This document shows positions 43,510-53,182 of a stretch of DNA of 64,000 bases, piece after piece. The notes beneath the pieces were generated by a model. It saw only the letters and a program-made list of their open reading frames with translations, was not told the DNA's origin and ran no database searches. Position 1 is the first letter of the stretch. Each line of letters opens with the position of its first letter. This stretch comes from Flavobacterium sp. SH_e (GTDB taxonomy: Bacteria; Bacteroidota; Bacteroidia; Flavobacteriales; Flavobacteriaceae): NCBI RefSeq assembly GCF_025717045.1, contig NZ_JAOVZN010000008.1, positions 409,519 through 473,518 on the forward strand, given 5' to 3'. Position numbers and translations under genes: made by a program.

Positions 43510-43602
43510 ATGACAAAAAATAAAATTGTTAAAGTTATTTTAATTTTTACATTTGCACTGTTTTTATTTATTCTAAATAAATTTTATTATAAACCAAATT
43601 AA
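43510..43602 (+). CDS. Possible 30-aa membrane peptide
   Basis: An ATG frame of 30 codons starts at 43510 and stops eight bases before the TonB receptor start. It encodes a basic N-terminus and one membrane helix (VIKV...FALFLFIL) with a basic tail. It overlaps the best promoter match in the window, so either the promoter or the peptide is likely not real. It is worth testing only as a leader peptide. Confidence 0.3.
   Translation: MTKNKIVKVILIFTFALFLFILNKFYYKPN
43526..43555 (+). promoter_or_regulatory. Promoter of the first TonB receptor gene
   Basis: TTG at 43526-43528 and TACATTTG at 43548-43555 are 19 bases apart, matching the Bacteroidota TTG-N19-TAnnTTTG consensus. The predicted 5' leader is about 50 nt. 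No Fur-type operator could be identified with confidence. Confidence 0.65.
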
Positions 43603-43610
43603 AAATAGTA

Positions 43611-45932
43611 ATGAATTATTCCAGTTTGAAAACTTCGCGTTTTCTATTTTCAATCAGTTTTCTATTTTCGTTTTTATCTGCCTTTGCACAAAACCACGGA
43701 AAAATTAAAGGAACAATTACAACATCTGATGGCGACGCTGCTGCCGGTGTAAATATTATCCTTAAAAACACTAAATACGGAACCGTTTCTAATGATGACG
43801 GAAGCTTTGATTTTAATAAAGTAAGAGCCAATTCTTATACGCTTCAAGTATCTTTAACAGGTTATGAAACTTTAGAAACAGAAGTTCTTGTAACTGAAAA
43901 TGAAACTTCAACAGTTAATTTGCAGCTTAAAGTTTCAAACAAAGAATTAAAAGAAGTTATCATTAGCAGTCCGAAAAGCATTGTGTCCAAAAAAACAGAT
44001 TACGTAGCCAGAATGCCACTTAAAAATCTTGAAAATCCACAGGTTTATAGCGTAATCCATAAAGAACTTTTACAGGAACAGGTTTCTGTCGATATTAGAA
44101 GTGCTGTACAAAACTCGCCTGGCGTAGTTTCAATTAGTTATCCATCTGGAGGAGTTGGAGTAATCTTTAGAGGATTTTCTACAGGAATAAATGCAAGAAA
44201 TGGAATGGAAACGGTTTCGGGGCGTTCTTCTGTAGATCTTGGAAATGTAGAACGCATTGAAATTTTAAAAGGTCCCTCTGGAACTTTGTTTGGTTCTACT
44301 GTTTCTTCATTTGGAGGAGTCGTGAATTTAGTGACTAAAAAGCCTCATGAAACAACTGCTACAGAAATCTCATATACAACAGGAAGTTACGGTTTAAATC
44401 GTTTAACGGCTGACGTAAACACTCCGCTAAACAAGGATAAAAGTGTCCTGTTCAGAATAAATATGGCAGTTAACAGAGAAAAAAGTTTCCTTGATTATGG
44501 TTTCAATAATGCTTTACTTTTTGCTCCTAGCCTTACTTACAAAGCATCTGAAAAACTTACTTTCAACATTGATGCTGAACTTTACAATGTAAACAACACA
44601 AGACGCACCTATAATACTTATGCTGCAACTTCTGGAATTACAAATCCGAATGATTTAAAGATAGATTACAGAAAATCTATGTTTCACGATGATAACGATG
44701 CTAAAACAAAAGCGACAAAAGTTTTTGCTCAGGCAGAATACGAAATAGCAGAAAACTGGAAATCTACCACTGTATTTTCGTTTGTTGGCGAAGATGTAGA
44801 ACGCAGCTATCAGAGTTATGCCGTTTGGAGTTCGCCAACTCAAGTGGCGAGAAGAGTTGGTCTTTGGGGACCTATTTATAACAACTACACTAACATACAG
44901 GAAAATTTAAACGGAAAGTTTTCTACAGGAAGCATTAAACACAAATTTCTTGCAGGTATAAACTATAGACTTTACAGCGGTTCTTTTTCTGGAGGAAGTA
45001 CTTTTACTCTTGACAATATTGATATTACTACTCCATTTACTCCTATTAGAAGAAAAGCTGTAGACGCTGGTCTTGTTCTTACAACATCTCCAATTGCAGA
45101 TCAAAAAACGTTTAGTGTGTATGCGTGCGATGTAGTCAATTTTACAGATCGTTTTTCGGCTATGTTGAGTTTACGTCTGGATAATTTTGACCGTGAAAAA
45201 GTGGGAACTATTGAAGGTTATAACCAAACAGCTTTGGCTCCAAAACTTGGATTGGTTTACGAATTGGTAAAAGACCAAGTTTCTGTATTTGGAAATTACA
45301 TGAATGGTTTTCAAAATATGCAACCTGTAACACAGCCAGATGCTTCGATATTTGTTTTGGATCCTATTTATGCAGTTCAATATGAAGGAGGTATTAAAGC
45401 CGAAGCTTTCAATAAAAAACTAACTGGTTCTGTAAGTTATTACAATATTACGATCGATAACGCGACAAGAGTAAATGCAACAGGTTTTACAGAACAAGAT
45501 GGCAAACAAGTAAGTAAAGGTTTTGATTTTGAGTTAATGGCCACTCCTATGAACGGATTAAGCGTTGTGGCAGGATATGGCTATAATGACAACCGAATTG
45601 TAAAAGCTTCTGACACATCTATCGAAGGAAATAAAGCGACAGGTTCTCCTGAAAATATAGTGAACTTTTGGACTTCTTATACTTTCCAAAATAAACTAAA
45701 AGGTCTTGGTTTAGGTTTTGGTGCCAATTATGTTGACAAAAATTTCTTCACAGCCGATAATACTTTTTATATGCCTTCTTATACAACTCTTAATGGATCT
45801 GTATACTATGATCGTACATCATGGAGAGTTGGTCTTAAATTTAATAATATAACTAACGAAAAATATTGGGATTTCTGGGGCACATCACAAGCTCCAGCAA
45901 ATATCCTTGCTAGTTTAACGATTAAATTCTAA
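43611..45932 (+). CDS. TonB-dependent siderophore-type receptor
   Basis: This is a 773-aa outer-membrane receptor. A signal peptide (to about residue 26) is followed by a carboxypeptidase-regulatory-like domain (about 30-115), a plug with the block RIEILKGPSGTLFGS, and a 22-strand barrel that ends in the C-terminal Phe (SLTIKF). The presence of VFRGF-type plug features and the neighbouring DUF4198 and second receptor genes point to metal-chelate uptake, with the exact substrate unknown. It is transcribed from a consensus promoter and ends in a strong terminator. Confidence 0.92.
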   Translation: MNYSSLKTSRFLFSISFLFSFLSAFAQNHGKIKGTITTSDGDAAAGVNIILKNTKYGTVSNDDGSFDFNKVRANSYTLQVSLTGYETLETEVLVTENETSTVNLQLKVSNKELKEVIISSPKSIVSKKTDYVARMPLKNLENPQVYSVIHKELLQEQVSVDIRSAVQNSPGVVSISYPSGGVGVIFRGFSTGINARNGMETVSGRSSVDLGNVERIEILKGPSGTLFGSTVSSFGGVVNLVTKKPHETTATEISYTTGSYGLNRLTADVNTPLNKDKSVLFRINMAVNREKSFLDYGFNNALLFAPSLTYKASEKLTFNIDAELYNVNNTRRTYNTYAATSGITNPNDLKIDYRKSMFHDDNDAKTKATKVFAQAEYEIAENWKSTTVFSFVGEDVERSYQSYAVWSSPTQVARRVGLWGPIYNNYTNIQENLNGKFSTGSIKHKFLAGINYRLYSGSFSGGSTFTLDNIDITTPFTPIRRKAVDAGLVLTTSPIADQKTFSVYACDVVNFTDRFSAMLSLRLDNFDREKVGTIEGYNQTALAPKLGLVYELVKDQVSVFGNYMNGFQNMQPVTQPDASIFVLDPIYAVQYEGGIKAEAFNKKLTGSVSYYNITIDNATRVNATGFTEQDGKQVSKGFDFELMATPMNGLSVVAGYGYNDNRIVKASDTSIEGNKATGSPENIVNFWTSYTFQNKLKGLGLGFGANYVDKNFFTADNTFYMPSYTTLNGSVYYDRTSWRVGLKFNNITNEKYWDFWGTSQAPANILASLTIKF

Positions 45933-45954
45933 CACACTGTTTAAAATTTAAATT

Positions 45955-45991
45955 AAAAGCGTCTCAATCTAAAATCTTGAGGCGCTTTTTT
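45955..45991 (+). terminator. Terminator of the first TonB receptor gene
   Basis: The arms AAAAGCGTCTCAA and TTGAGGCGCTTTT pair around a short AT loop, with one G-T pair, and are followed by a T-run. Confidence 0.85.
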
Positions 45992-46023
45992 GTATTTTAT
46001 TTTTAATTATTCTAAATAAAACT

Positions 46024-46031
46024 TATGTTTG
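46024..46031 (+). promoter_or_regulatory. Candidate -7 box of the DUF4198 gene
   Basis: TATGTTTG matches TAnnTTTG, 36 bp before the start codon. No TTG is found at the ideal upstream spacing. Confidence 0.5.
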
Positions 46032-46067
46032 TAAAAAATATCATTCTAATAATTTAAACTTGATCTT

Positions 46068-46793
46068 ATGAAATCAAATACTCTAAAAACACTAAGCTTT
46101 TTATTTCTAATGCTTTTTGCCGCACCTCAGCTTTTTGCTCATGCTTTATGGATTGAAACCAAAGCAACTGGAACAAAAGGAAAAGCTCAGGAAATTTCTG
46201 TTTACTTTGGAGAATTCTCTGATAATGATATTACAAAAGCTGATAAATGGTTTTCTGATTTAAAAGATTTTACTTTGGTTGTAATTTCTCCTTCAAAAAA
46301 AGAAACAAAACTGACTTCAAAAGCTTTAGAAAATAAATATCAAGCATTCTTTACTCCTGACGAAGATGGCGTTTATACAATCGTAATGCACCATACAGTT
46401 GGAGATGTTTACGGAACAATGAAATTAGATTATAATTCAAGCGCAACTGTAGTCGTTGGAAACAAATCGGCGGGAAATATTGCAGCGGCTAACAATAATA
46501 AAATTAGTGTATTTTCTGAAAATGCTGATATCGCGAAAAAAAATACTGTTGTAAATGTTTCTGCTTTATATGAAGGCGCTATTGCAAAATCACAAAAAAT
46601 TAAAGTAATCGCTCCAAACGGTTGGGAAAAAGAATTATGGACAAATGATAAAGGAGAGATCTCTTTCACTCCTATTTGGTCAGGAAATTATATGGTTGAA
46701 TTTGCTTATACGGAGAAATCTGCAGGTGAGCACAATGGTAAAAAATATGATGAAATCTGGAAAATGGCTACTTACCAAATTGCAGTAAAATAA
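46068..46793 (+). CDS. DUF4198 domain-containing periplasmic protein
   Basis: This is a 241-aa exported protein with a signal peptide to about residue 24 (LLMLF..LFAHA). The mature protein starts HALWIE, where a His near the N-terminus is characteristic of DUF4198, a family linked to nickel or cobalt uptake and to periplasmic metal handling. Two Ig-like beta domains follow. Its place between two TonB-dependent receptors suggests a role in passing on or sensing the imported metal complex. It has its own terminator. Confidence 0.82.
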   Translation: MKSNTLKTLSFLFLMLFAAPQLFAHALWIETKATGTKGKAQEISVYFGEFSDNDITKADKWFSDLKDFTLVVISPSKKETKLTSKALENKYQAFFTPDEDGVYTIVMHHTVGDVYGTMKLDYNSSATVVVGNKSAGNIAAANNNKISVFSENADIAKKNTVVNVSALYEGAIAKSQKIKVIAPNGWEKELWTNDKGEISFTPIWSGNYMVEFAYTEKSAGEHNGKKYDEIWKMATYQIAVK

Positions 46794-46830
46794 TTTCGTA
46801 AAACTTCATTCTTAGATTTAATTTCAATTT

Positions 46831-46861
46831 AAAAAACCTTGCTTAACGGCAAGGTTTTTTT
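46831..46861 (+). terminator. Terminator of the DUF4198 gene
   Basis: The arms AAAAAACCTTGC and GCAAGGTTTTTT surround a six-base loop. Confidence 0.85.
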
Positions 46862-46983
46862 GTTGCTATTTATACTAAATTAAAATAATACTAAAAACCT
46901 CTTAAGCAAATCTTAAGAAAACAATAAGTAAGAATTAAGTAAGAAAACGCCCCATAAATTTCATTAACATATTCCTGCAATTG

Positions 46984-46991
46984 TATATTTG
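46984..46991 (+). promoter_or_regulatory. Candidate -7 box of the second TonB receptor gene
   Basis: TATATTTG is an exact TAnnTTTG match 35 bp before the start codon. The upstream TTG lies too close, so the -33 element is not resolved. Confidence 0.55.
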
Positions 46992-47026
46992 CGGCGATCT
47001 ATTTTTATTGAATCTAAATAAATACC

Positions 47027-49297
47027 ATGAAATATAATTTACTATTTGCATTAGGATTATTAAGTTTTGCCTCTTATGGTCAAGATTTTTCAAGCACCGA
47101 ATCTACTTCTTCAGTAACCGATACAGTTAAGAATAAAAAAGGAGAAATTTTAAATGAAGTAGTTGTTACTAAAAATAAAGAACCAAAACCAGTTACAGCA
47201 GTTCGCTCTGGATTGAAACCAATGGATAACCCGCAAAGTATACAAGTTATTGGTTCAGAAGTTATCGAACAGCAGCAAGCTATTAGATTAAGTGAAGTAC
47301 TAAAAAATGCTAACGGTGTTTACGTTAGCTCTGCTCGTGGTGGCGCTCAGGAATCTTTTTTCTCTAGAGGTTATGACATGTCTGCAAATAATATGTTCAA
47401 AAATGGATTTCGTTACAATTCAGGATCAATTCCTGATGTTTCAGGATTAGATAAAGTAGAATTCTTAAAAGGGGGTTCGGCTTTGTTGTTTGGAAATGTG
47501 GCTCCAGGAGGAGTTCTTAACTTAGTAACTAAAACTCCTCAATTCAAAAGCGGAGGCGAAGTGTCAATGCAGTTTGGAAGTTATGCTTATTATAAACCAT
47601 CATTTGATTTTTATGGAGGACTTAATAAATCAATCGCTTTTAGAATTAATGGTTCTTACGAGAACTCAGAAAGTTTTAGAGATGTTGTAAAAAACAAACG
47701 TGTATATGTAAATCCGTCTTTACTTTTTGTTATTAATCCAAAAACTCAAATTACATTACAAGGAGATTATTTAAGTGCAGATTGGACACCTGATTTCGGA
47801 ACTGGAATCATAGGAACTCAAATTCTTGATTTGCCGCGTAATGCTTTCTACGGATCACTTTGGTCTAATGGCACTACTAAATCTTCAAGCGCATCTGTAT
47901 TATTAAATCACGATTTTAATAAAAACTGGAAATTAAATTTTAATTCTTCTTTCCAAAATTATGATAGAGGAAGCTACTCTACTGCTCAATTATCAAATTT
48001 AGACACTTATGCAACTCCAGGTGATTGGAATAGAGGTTTAACAAAGAATAAAAATTTGGAGCAAATTTTTGGAGACCAAATAAGCTTGCAAGGAAACTTT
48101 AATACTGGATCTGTAAAACACCAAATCTTTACTGGTGCAGATTGGGAAAATTCATTTGCAACAGCTTACACTTTTACATTTGATGAAAAATATGTTCAAA
48201 TCGGAATAAAAGATGGTAAACCCGTTTACGGACCAACTCTTTACGATACTATAAATTTATTCACATTTGATCCTGCAGATCAAAGAATGAACATCCCTAC
48301 AACAGACAGAGCTACTCAGATTACAAAAACAGACACAAATCGATTTGGAGTATTTGTTCAAGATTTCATTTCGATTACAGATAAACTCAAAGTATTGGCA
48401 GGTTTAAGATGGTCTTGGCAAGAAGCTGAAGTTAGCACTTATAAAGAAACTAAAACAGGAGCAGGAAATCCTCAAGATGCAGTTCCAACAGTTACTCCAA
48501 AACGTTTAGATAATGCATTTTCTCCTAAAGCAGGATTAGTGTATCAGCCAACAAAAGACATTTCAGTATTTGGAAGTTATTCAACTTCTTTTACACCAAA
48601 TACAGGAACAACTGTTGATATGCAGCCTCTTGAAGCTTCTATTATTGATCAATATGAAGTTGGTATTAAAACTGATTTCCTAAAAGGTTTATTAAGCACA
48701 AATGTCACTGTTTACCAAATTACTAATAGCAATTTTGCACAAATGGCACCTTATAAAGCTGATGGAACTGAGAATAATGATACGAGCATCAAACTTTTAA
48801 GTGGGGAGACAAAAAGCAAAGGAGTTGAAGTTGACGTTACTGCAAGACCTGTCGAAGGTTTAAATATTATTGCAGGATACAGCTATAATGATATGCGTTA
48901 TACTAAAACTTCTGGATTAAATGGAAGTTTCATTGAAGGAGACCGTGTGGCAAGAACACCATTAAATACTGCAAATTTAAGCTTCTTTTACACGTTACAA
49001 GAAGGATTCTTTAAAGGGGTTTCTGTTGGTGCAATAGGAAATTATATTGGAGATAGAATTGGTGGATGGAACAACCAATACGATTCTACAAAACCAGACG
49101 GAATATGGTACAGAGAAATTCCATTAGAAGGTTATGTTACAATTGATGCATCAGTAGGATATACTTGGAGTAAATTCTCAATTCTTTGCAAATTATCAAA
49201 CATTACAAACGAATTAAATTATACAGTTCACGAAAATTATAGTGTGAACCCAATCGCTCCTCGTCAGGTTATGACAAGTTTGCGATACAAGTTCTAA
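47027..49297 (+). CDS. TonB-dependent siderophore receptor
   Basis: This is a 756-aa outer-membrane receptor of the siderophore group. The signal peptide ends near residue 19 (FASYGQ). There is no regulatory-like domain, so the plug starts early; the plug has the conserved PQSIQVIGSEVIEQQQ and VEFLKGGSALLFGNVAPGGVLNLVTK blocks. The barrel ends SLRYKF with the terminal Phe. Ferric-siderophore uptake is the family norm; the ligand is not visible. It differs from the first receptor by lacking the N-terminal domain. Confidence 0.95.
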   Translation: MKYNLLFALGLLSFASYGQDFSSTESTSSVTDTVKNKKGEILNEVVVTKNKEPKPVTAVRSGLKPMDNPQSIQVIGSEVIEQQQAIRLSEVLKNANGVYVSSARGGAQESFFSRGYDMSANNMFKNGFRYNSGSIPDVSGLDKVEFLKGGSALLFGNVAPGGVLNLVTKTPQFKSGGEVSMQFGSYAYYKPSFDFYGGLNKSIAFRINGSYENSESFRDVVKNKRVYVNPSLLFVINPKTQITLQGDYLSADWTPDFGTGIIGTQILDLPRNAFYGSLWSNGTTKSSSASVLLNHDFNKNWKLNFNSSFQNYDRGSYSTAQLSNLDTYATPGDWNRGLTKNKNLEQIFGDQISLQGNFNTGSVKHQIFTGADWENSFATAYTFTFDEKYVQIGIKDGKPVYGPTLYDTINLFTFDPADQRMNIPTTDRATQITKTDTNRFGVFVQDFISITDKLKVLAGLRWSWQEAEVSTYKETKTGAGNPQDAVPTVTPKRLDNAFSPKAGLVYQPTKDISVFGSYSTSFTPNTGTTVDMQPLEASIIDQYEVGIKTDFLKGLLSTNVTVYQITNSNFAQMAPYKADGTENNDTSIKLLSGETKSKGVEVDVTARPVEGLNIIAGYSYNDMRYTKTSGLNGSFIEGDRVARTPLNTANLSFFYTLQEGFFKGVSVGAIGNYIGDRIGGWNNQYDSTKPDGIWYREIPLEGYVTIDASVGYTWSKFSILCKLSNITNELNYTVHENYSVNPIAPRQVMTSLRYKF

Positions 49298-49326
49298 AAT
49301 ATTGAATTAGATGTTTTTTTGATTTA

Positions 49327-49368
49327 TCCCAAGATTTTCTCTTTTCAGAAAATCTTGGGATTTTTATT
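49327..49368 (+). terminator. Terminator of the second TonB receptor gene
   Basis: The 14-bp arms TCCCAAGATTTTCT and AGAAAATCTTGGGA flank a six-base loop and are followed by a T-rich tail. Confidence 0.9.
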
Positions 49369-49395
49369 TTAAGCTAATATTGATTCAAATTAACA

Positions 49396-49403
49396 TACTT
49401 TTG
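49396..49403 (+). promoter_or_regulatory. Candidate -7 box of the APC permease gene
   Basis: TACTTTTG matches TAnnTTTG, 31 bp before the start codon. Confidence 0.5.
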
Positions 49404-49434
49404 CTAAAATCATAATCCTTTACACAAAATCTAA

Positions 49435-50748
49435 ATGTCAGATTCTAAGCAAAACCAATTAAAGAAAACTTTAGGCCTTAGTTTTAATATTGCCGTATTA
49501 ATTGGCGGAACAATTGGAGTCGGAATTTTACGAACACCAGGTTCTATTGCAGAATTACTAAATAATTACTGGCTTATTCTAGCTTCATGGCTTTTTGGAG
49601 GTTTATATGTTTTATTAGGCGCAAATTCTTATTCTGAACTCGCTACAATGCTACCAAAAGCTGGTGGATCTTACAATTACATCAAAAGAGCTTTAGGCGA
49701 ATATGCAGGATTTCTTTCTGGCTGGTACGATTATATTGTCAATGCTATTCCGCCTGCTTTTTACTGTATTGTAATTAGTGAATATTCTATTATTTTATTT
49801 CCTGCACTTTCCAATTATTCAACCGTAATATCAATTTCTTTATTAATTGCTTTTGTTTTGCTTCATTTAAGCGGAGTAAAAAACGGAAGTGTCATTCAAC
49901 AAATTACAAGTTTATTAAAAGTGATTTGCTTTGTGGCTTTGGTTTTGGCTTGTTTTATGTATTCGGGAGTTGAAGTTCTGACAATCAAAACCGATAGTTC
50001 AATCTTTCAAATCGGACTTCTTTTTGGATTTTTCAAATCATTACAACTTATTATAGGAACTTATAATGGTTGGAACGCTGTTTGTTTTTTTGCTGAAGAA
50101 AATGACGATCCAAGCAAAAATATTCCGAAATCATTATATAGTGGAGTTCTCCTTGTTGTTGCAATCTATATTTTAGTAAATGCCGCTTTTTTTCATGTAT
50201 TGCCAATAGAAACTTTAGCCAAATCAAATCTTGCTGCAGCCGATGTTGCTAAAATTCTTTTCGGAGAAAATGGAGCCAAAATTGTAACCGTAATTTCTAT
50301 TTTTTCTTTAATCAGTATTTTAAATGCTTTTATGATGATTCCGCCAAGAATTCTTTACGGATTAAGCCGTGACGGATTTTTTATCAAACAGGGAATACAA
50401 GTCAATAAAGGCGGAACACCAATTGTAGCACTTTTGGTTTCGTCATTTTTTAGTTTATTTTTAATCTGTATTGGTTCGTTTGAAGTGCTATTTTCTTTCG
50501 CCGCTTTTATCTCCATAATAGTTTGGGGATTGGCCTATTATTCGCTTTTAAAACTAAGAACTTCTGAACCAGATTTACCAAGACCTTATCGTTCTTTTTG
50601 GTACCCTTGGACCACTATTATAGCGATCATTTTTTCTATCGCATTACTTGCAGGATTTGTTTACAGCGATCCTAAAAGTTTTATTATAATTGTTGGAATT
50701 GCAATTGTTTCATATCCTTTGTTTTTGGTTTTGAAGATGAAAAAATAA
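49435..50748 (+). CDS. APC-family amino acid permease
   Basis: This is a 437-aa inner-membrane transporter with twelve helices. The helix-1 motif FNIAVLIGGTIGVGILRTPG carries the unwound glycine-rich segment that binds the amino acid backbone in this superfamily, and the helix-2 to 3 segment ANSYSELATMLPKAGGSYNYI is equally typical. The substrate is unknown. Its position after two metal-receptor genes may be incidental because each gene has its own promoter and terminator. Confidence 0.92.
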   Translation: MSDSKQNQLKKTLGLSFNIAVLIGGTIGVGILRTPGSIAELLNNYWLILASWLFGGLYVLLGANSYSELATMLPKAGGSYNYIKRALGEYAGFLSGWYDYIVNAIPPAFYCIVISEYSIILFPALSNYSTVISISLLIAFVLLHLSGVKNGSVIQQITSLLKVICFVALVLACFMYSGVEVLTIKTDSSIFQIGLLFGFFKSLQLIIGTYNGWNAVCFFAEENDDPSKNIPKSLYSGVLLVVAIYILVNAAFFHVLPIETLAKSNLAAADVAKILFGENGAKIVTVISIFSLISILNAFMMIPPRILYGLSRDGFFIKQGIQVNKGGTPIVALLVSSFFSLFLICIGSFEVLFSFAAFISIIVWGLAYYSLLKLRTSEPDLPRPYRSFWYPWTTIIAIIFSIALLAGFVYSDPKSFIIIVGIAIVSYPLFLVLKMKK

Positions 50749-50757
50749 TACGCCTTT

Positions 50758-50858
50758 TGTCATTCCGAGGAACGAGGAATCACACATGAAACTCTATATC
50801 TAAATTCTACAATCTTTGTCGATTTCCGAGTGCGATTCCTCGTTCCTCGGAATGACAA
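50758..50858. repeat. GTCATTCCGAGGAACGAG-type palindrome
   Basis: The arms TTGTCATTCCGAGGAACGAG and CTCGTTCCTCGGAATGACAA are exact reverse complements at the ends of a 101-bp element. It is the same family as the repeat at 31438, with a consistent T-to-C change. Confidence 0.85.
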
Positions 50859-50895
50859 ACGGTACATTAAAACAAAAAACCAATAGATCTTTTGA

Positions 50896-50909
50896 AACCT
50901 GTCGGGTTT
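50896..50909. repeat. Half-copy of the AACCCGACA palindrome
   Basis: AACCTGTCGGGTTT corresponds to the right arm of the elements at 12051 and 54314. It lies just after the stop codon of the minus-strand gene that ends at 50912. Confidence 0.6.
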
Positions 50910-50911
50910 AA

Positions 50912-53182
50912 TTATCTCCTCGCTTTAAAATATTCTTCTAAATTTTCGCAACCTGACAAATCCGAGCTATATTCTGGAAATTCTTTATCAACCCTTTTCG
51001 AAATCGTATATTGATTCTTTTCAGCATAATCCATCATTCTTAAGCAAAGTGCCTTAAATTGTTTTGTCTTTGCGTATTGGTAAGCTAATTTATAATTTTC
51101 AACGGCCTTAATTCTATTTCTGTATTCAATTTCGTCAATAAAAGATTCGTTTTTATAATCGGCATAATACGATACACTGCCATAGCGTCGCATCATCCAT
51201 GAATTACCATAGTCGGTCATATTATAATAACAGTTTCCAAGAAGAAAACAATAATAATCCCGATCTTTTGTATTAGAATTATTTGCCAGATTCGTGTATT
51301 TAATCAAATGTTCTGTAACAGAAAGTTTTGTTACTAAATACTTTTCTGTATGTTTAATAAAACTTTTTGTATGTTTAAAATCATAAAAGGGATTTTGATC
51401 AAAAAGATGATATTCACTGTATTTTCCTCTTTCCCATGCATTATAATTATCTTCCCAATATTTTTCAGGAAGGCTTTTAAACGTTATTAAAGCTTTACCT
51501 AATTGATCTTCTCTTATATATTTTGTTCCCAACAAATCTTTAAGATAATCTTTGTCTTTAATTAGTTGAGCGTAAATCTGGATTTGAAAATTAGTTTTAT
51601 TCCCTTCTTCTATTTTATCACCAATTTTTTGTAAATCTTTTGCTGAATAGACAAAATCCAAATAATCAAAATAAGTGTAAAAAACTTCTAAATTCCCAGA
51701 TGTCTTAATTCTATTAGAGCGCCATTCAACATTATCATAATCAAAACCATAATCCAACTTATTGCTCATTAAAGAAATCAAAGCCAAACCGTCGGCAATA
51801 TTACCTCTAAATTCTAACTCACGTCCTAAAGCAAAAATAAAACGTTCGTCATTTCTATATTTTAAAATAATAGTCTCAATCTCAGGTTTTATAACAGCTT
51901 TTCCCTTCTCCTGATTTGAAGTAATACAAAGCGCTTTTATTTTCTCAATTTCTTCAGTTATTTTTTCATTAGGATATTCTTTTTCAAAAGACTCAATTCT
52001 TTTTAAACAATTAGAGTAATCTCTGGTTATAAATTGCAAATTAATCTGAGCAGCTTTCCAAACAATAGGATTTTGCATTCTATTTATCTCAATCGAATTT
52101 ATAAAATTTAAAACCTCTCTAGCATATAATCGATTATTTTCAGAACGTTTCTGTAGTGTCTGTGTAGTGATTTTATCCTTTCCAAACCAACTAGCTTGTA
52201 TTGAAAACTCAACTGATGGAAGATAATTAGAATAATATGGAGTATATACCCAATCTTCAATTTTATTAATTTCTCTCAAAAGAAGAAAATCGAGAATTTC
52301 AGACTTTGGTTTGTTTTTATTAATTTCTTGCAAATAGTCTAGATTTTTATCTACTTTTTGCATAGAAGCATAGGCATAAACATTGGCGATTTCTTCTTTG
52401 CTTTTTGCATATTTTAAAGCTTCACCAATTTTAAATTCGTTATGAAAAAAATAATAGCTTGCGTATCTTTTCTCAGCCGAATTTGCCATCAAATTAACAA
52501 CATTAATTATCTTTTCTGGATCGGAACTTCGCATTGTGTAAAAAAACAAACTCCAATAATAGAGATAGTCTTTTTGTTTGGCATTAAAATTAGATTCAAA
52601 AATAGATTCTAGTTTATCTATTTCAAATGAATAGTAAGCGAGTCGAATTGCTAAAAAAGCATATTTACGCTTGAAATATATATTTTTCTCCTTTTTAATT
52701 TTTTGAATTACCTCATCAAGTAGTACACTTTTTTGATTATCATTTGAAAATTGATTTCTTTCCCAAGGATCATCTTCGTTTGTATTTAATTCAATCTTTT
52801 TAGCAGTTTTTAAATATACAATAGCATCTTTTTTATTCTGCTTATATAAATACTGAATTAATTCATTATTACTTTCCGGATTTATATCTGTAAATGATAA
52901 ATTAAAATTAAAGTCTTCTATCGCTTCAATCGAAACCTTTTTATTTGCATAATTATACCAATCTAATATATTTGCATCTGGAGTTTTATTACTGTCGTAT
53001 TCATCATAATTAAATCCCCATAAATCGGCATTATAATAAAATGCACGATATGCAGAAAAACTGAAATATTCAGGTTTAAGAATAGAATAACGTATATCTT
53101 CACCATATGGACTATATCCACACGCGTTAATTGTGCAAAAACTACTTACTAAAAGAACTGTAAAAACTAGAAACTTCTTCAT
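50912..53182 (-). CDS. Large secreted protein of unknown function, likely alpha-helical repeats
   Basis: This is a 756-aa exported protein. The signal region ends FCTINACGYSPYGEDIRYS, with Cys21 a possible lipid-attachment site. The rest is helical, rich in Tyr, Lys and Asn, and looks like tetratricopeptide-like hairpins, with several segments such as AKQKDYLYYWSLFFYTMRSS and AIYKLAYQYAKTKQFKAL-type repeats. The start lies 41 nt inside the end of the upstream gene, so the two are coupled in translation. I recall similar CGY-P-GEDIR starts in other Bacteroidota, but no function is known to me. Confidence 0.78.
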   Translation of the reverse strand: MKKFLVFTVLLVSSFCTINACGYSPYGEDIRYSILKPEYFSFSAYRAFYYNADLWGFNYDEYDSNKTPDANILDWYNYANKKVSIEAIEDFNFNLSFTDINPESNNELIQYLYKQNKKDAIVYLKTAKKIELNTNEDDPWERNQFSNDNQKSVLLDEVIQKIKKEKNIYFKRKYAFLAIRLAYYSFEIDKLESIFESNFNAKQKDYLYYWSLFFYTMRSSDPEKIINVVNLMANSAEKRYASYYFFHNEFKIGEALKYAKSKEEIANVYAYASMQKVDKNLDYLQEINKNKPKSEILDFLLLREINKIEDWVYTPYYSNYLPSVEFSIQASWFGKDKITTQTLQKRSENNRLYAREVLNFINSIEINRMQNPIVWKAAQINLQFITRDYSNCLKRIESFEKEYPNEKITEEIEKIKALCITSNQEKGKAVIKPEIETIILKYRNDERFIFALGRELEFRGNIADGLALISLMSNKLDYGFDYDNVEWRSNRIKTSGNLEVFYTYFDYLDFVYSAKDLQKIGDKIEEGNKTNFQIQIYAQLIKDKDYLKDLLGTKYIREDQLGKALITFKSLPEKYWEDNYNAWERGKYSEYHLFDQNPFYDFKHTKSFIKHTEKYLVTKLSVTEHLIKYTNLANNSNTKDRDYYCFLLGNCYYNMTDYGNSWMMRRYGSVSYYADYKNESFIDEIEYRNRIKAVENYKLAYQYAKTKQFKALCLRMMDYAEKNQYTISKRVDKEFPEYSSDLSGCENLEEYFKARR

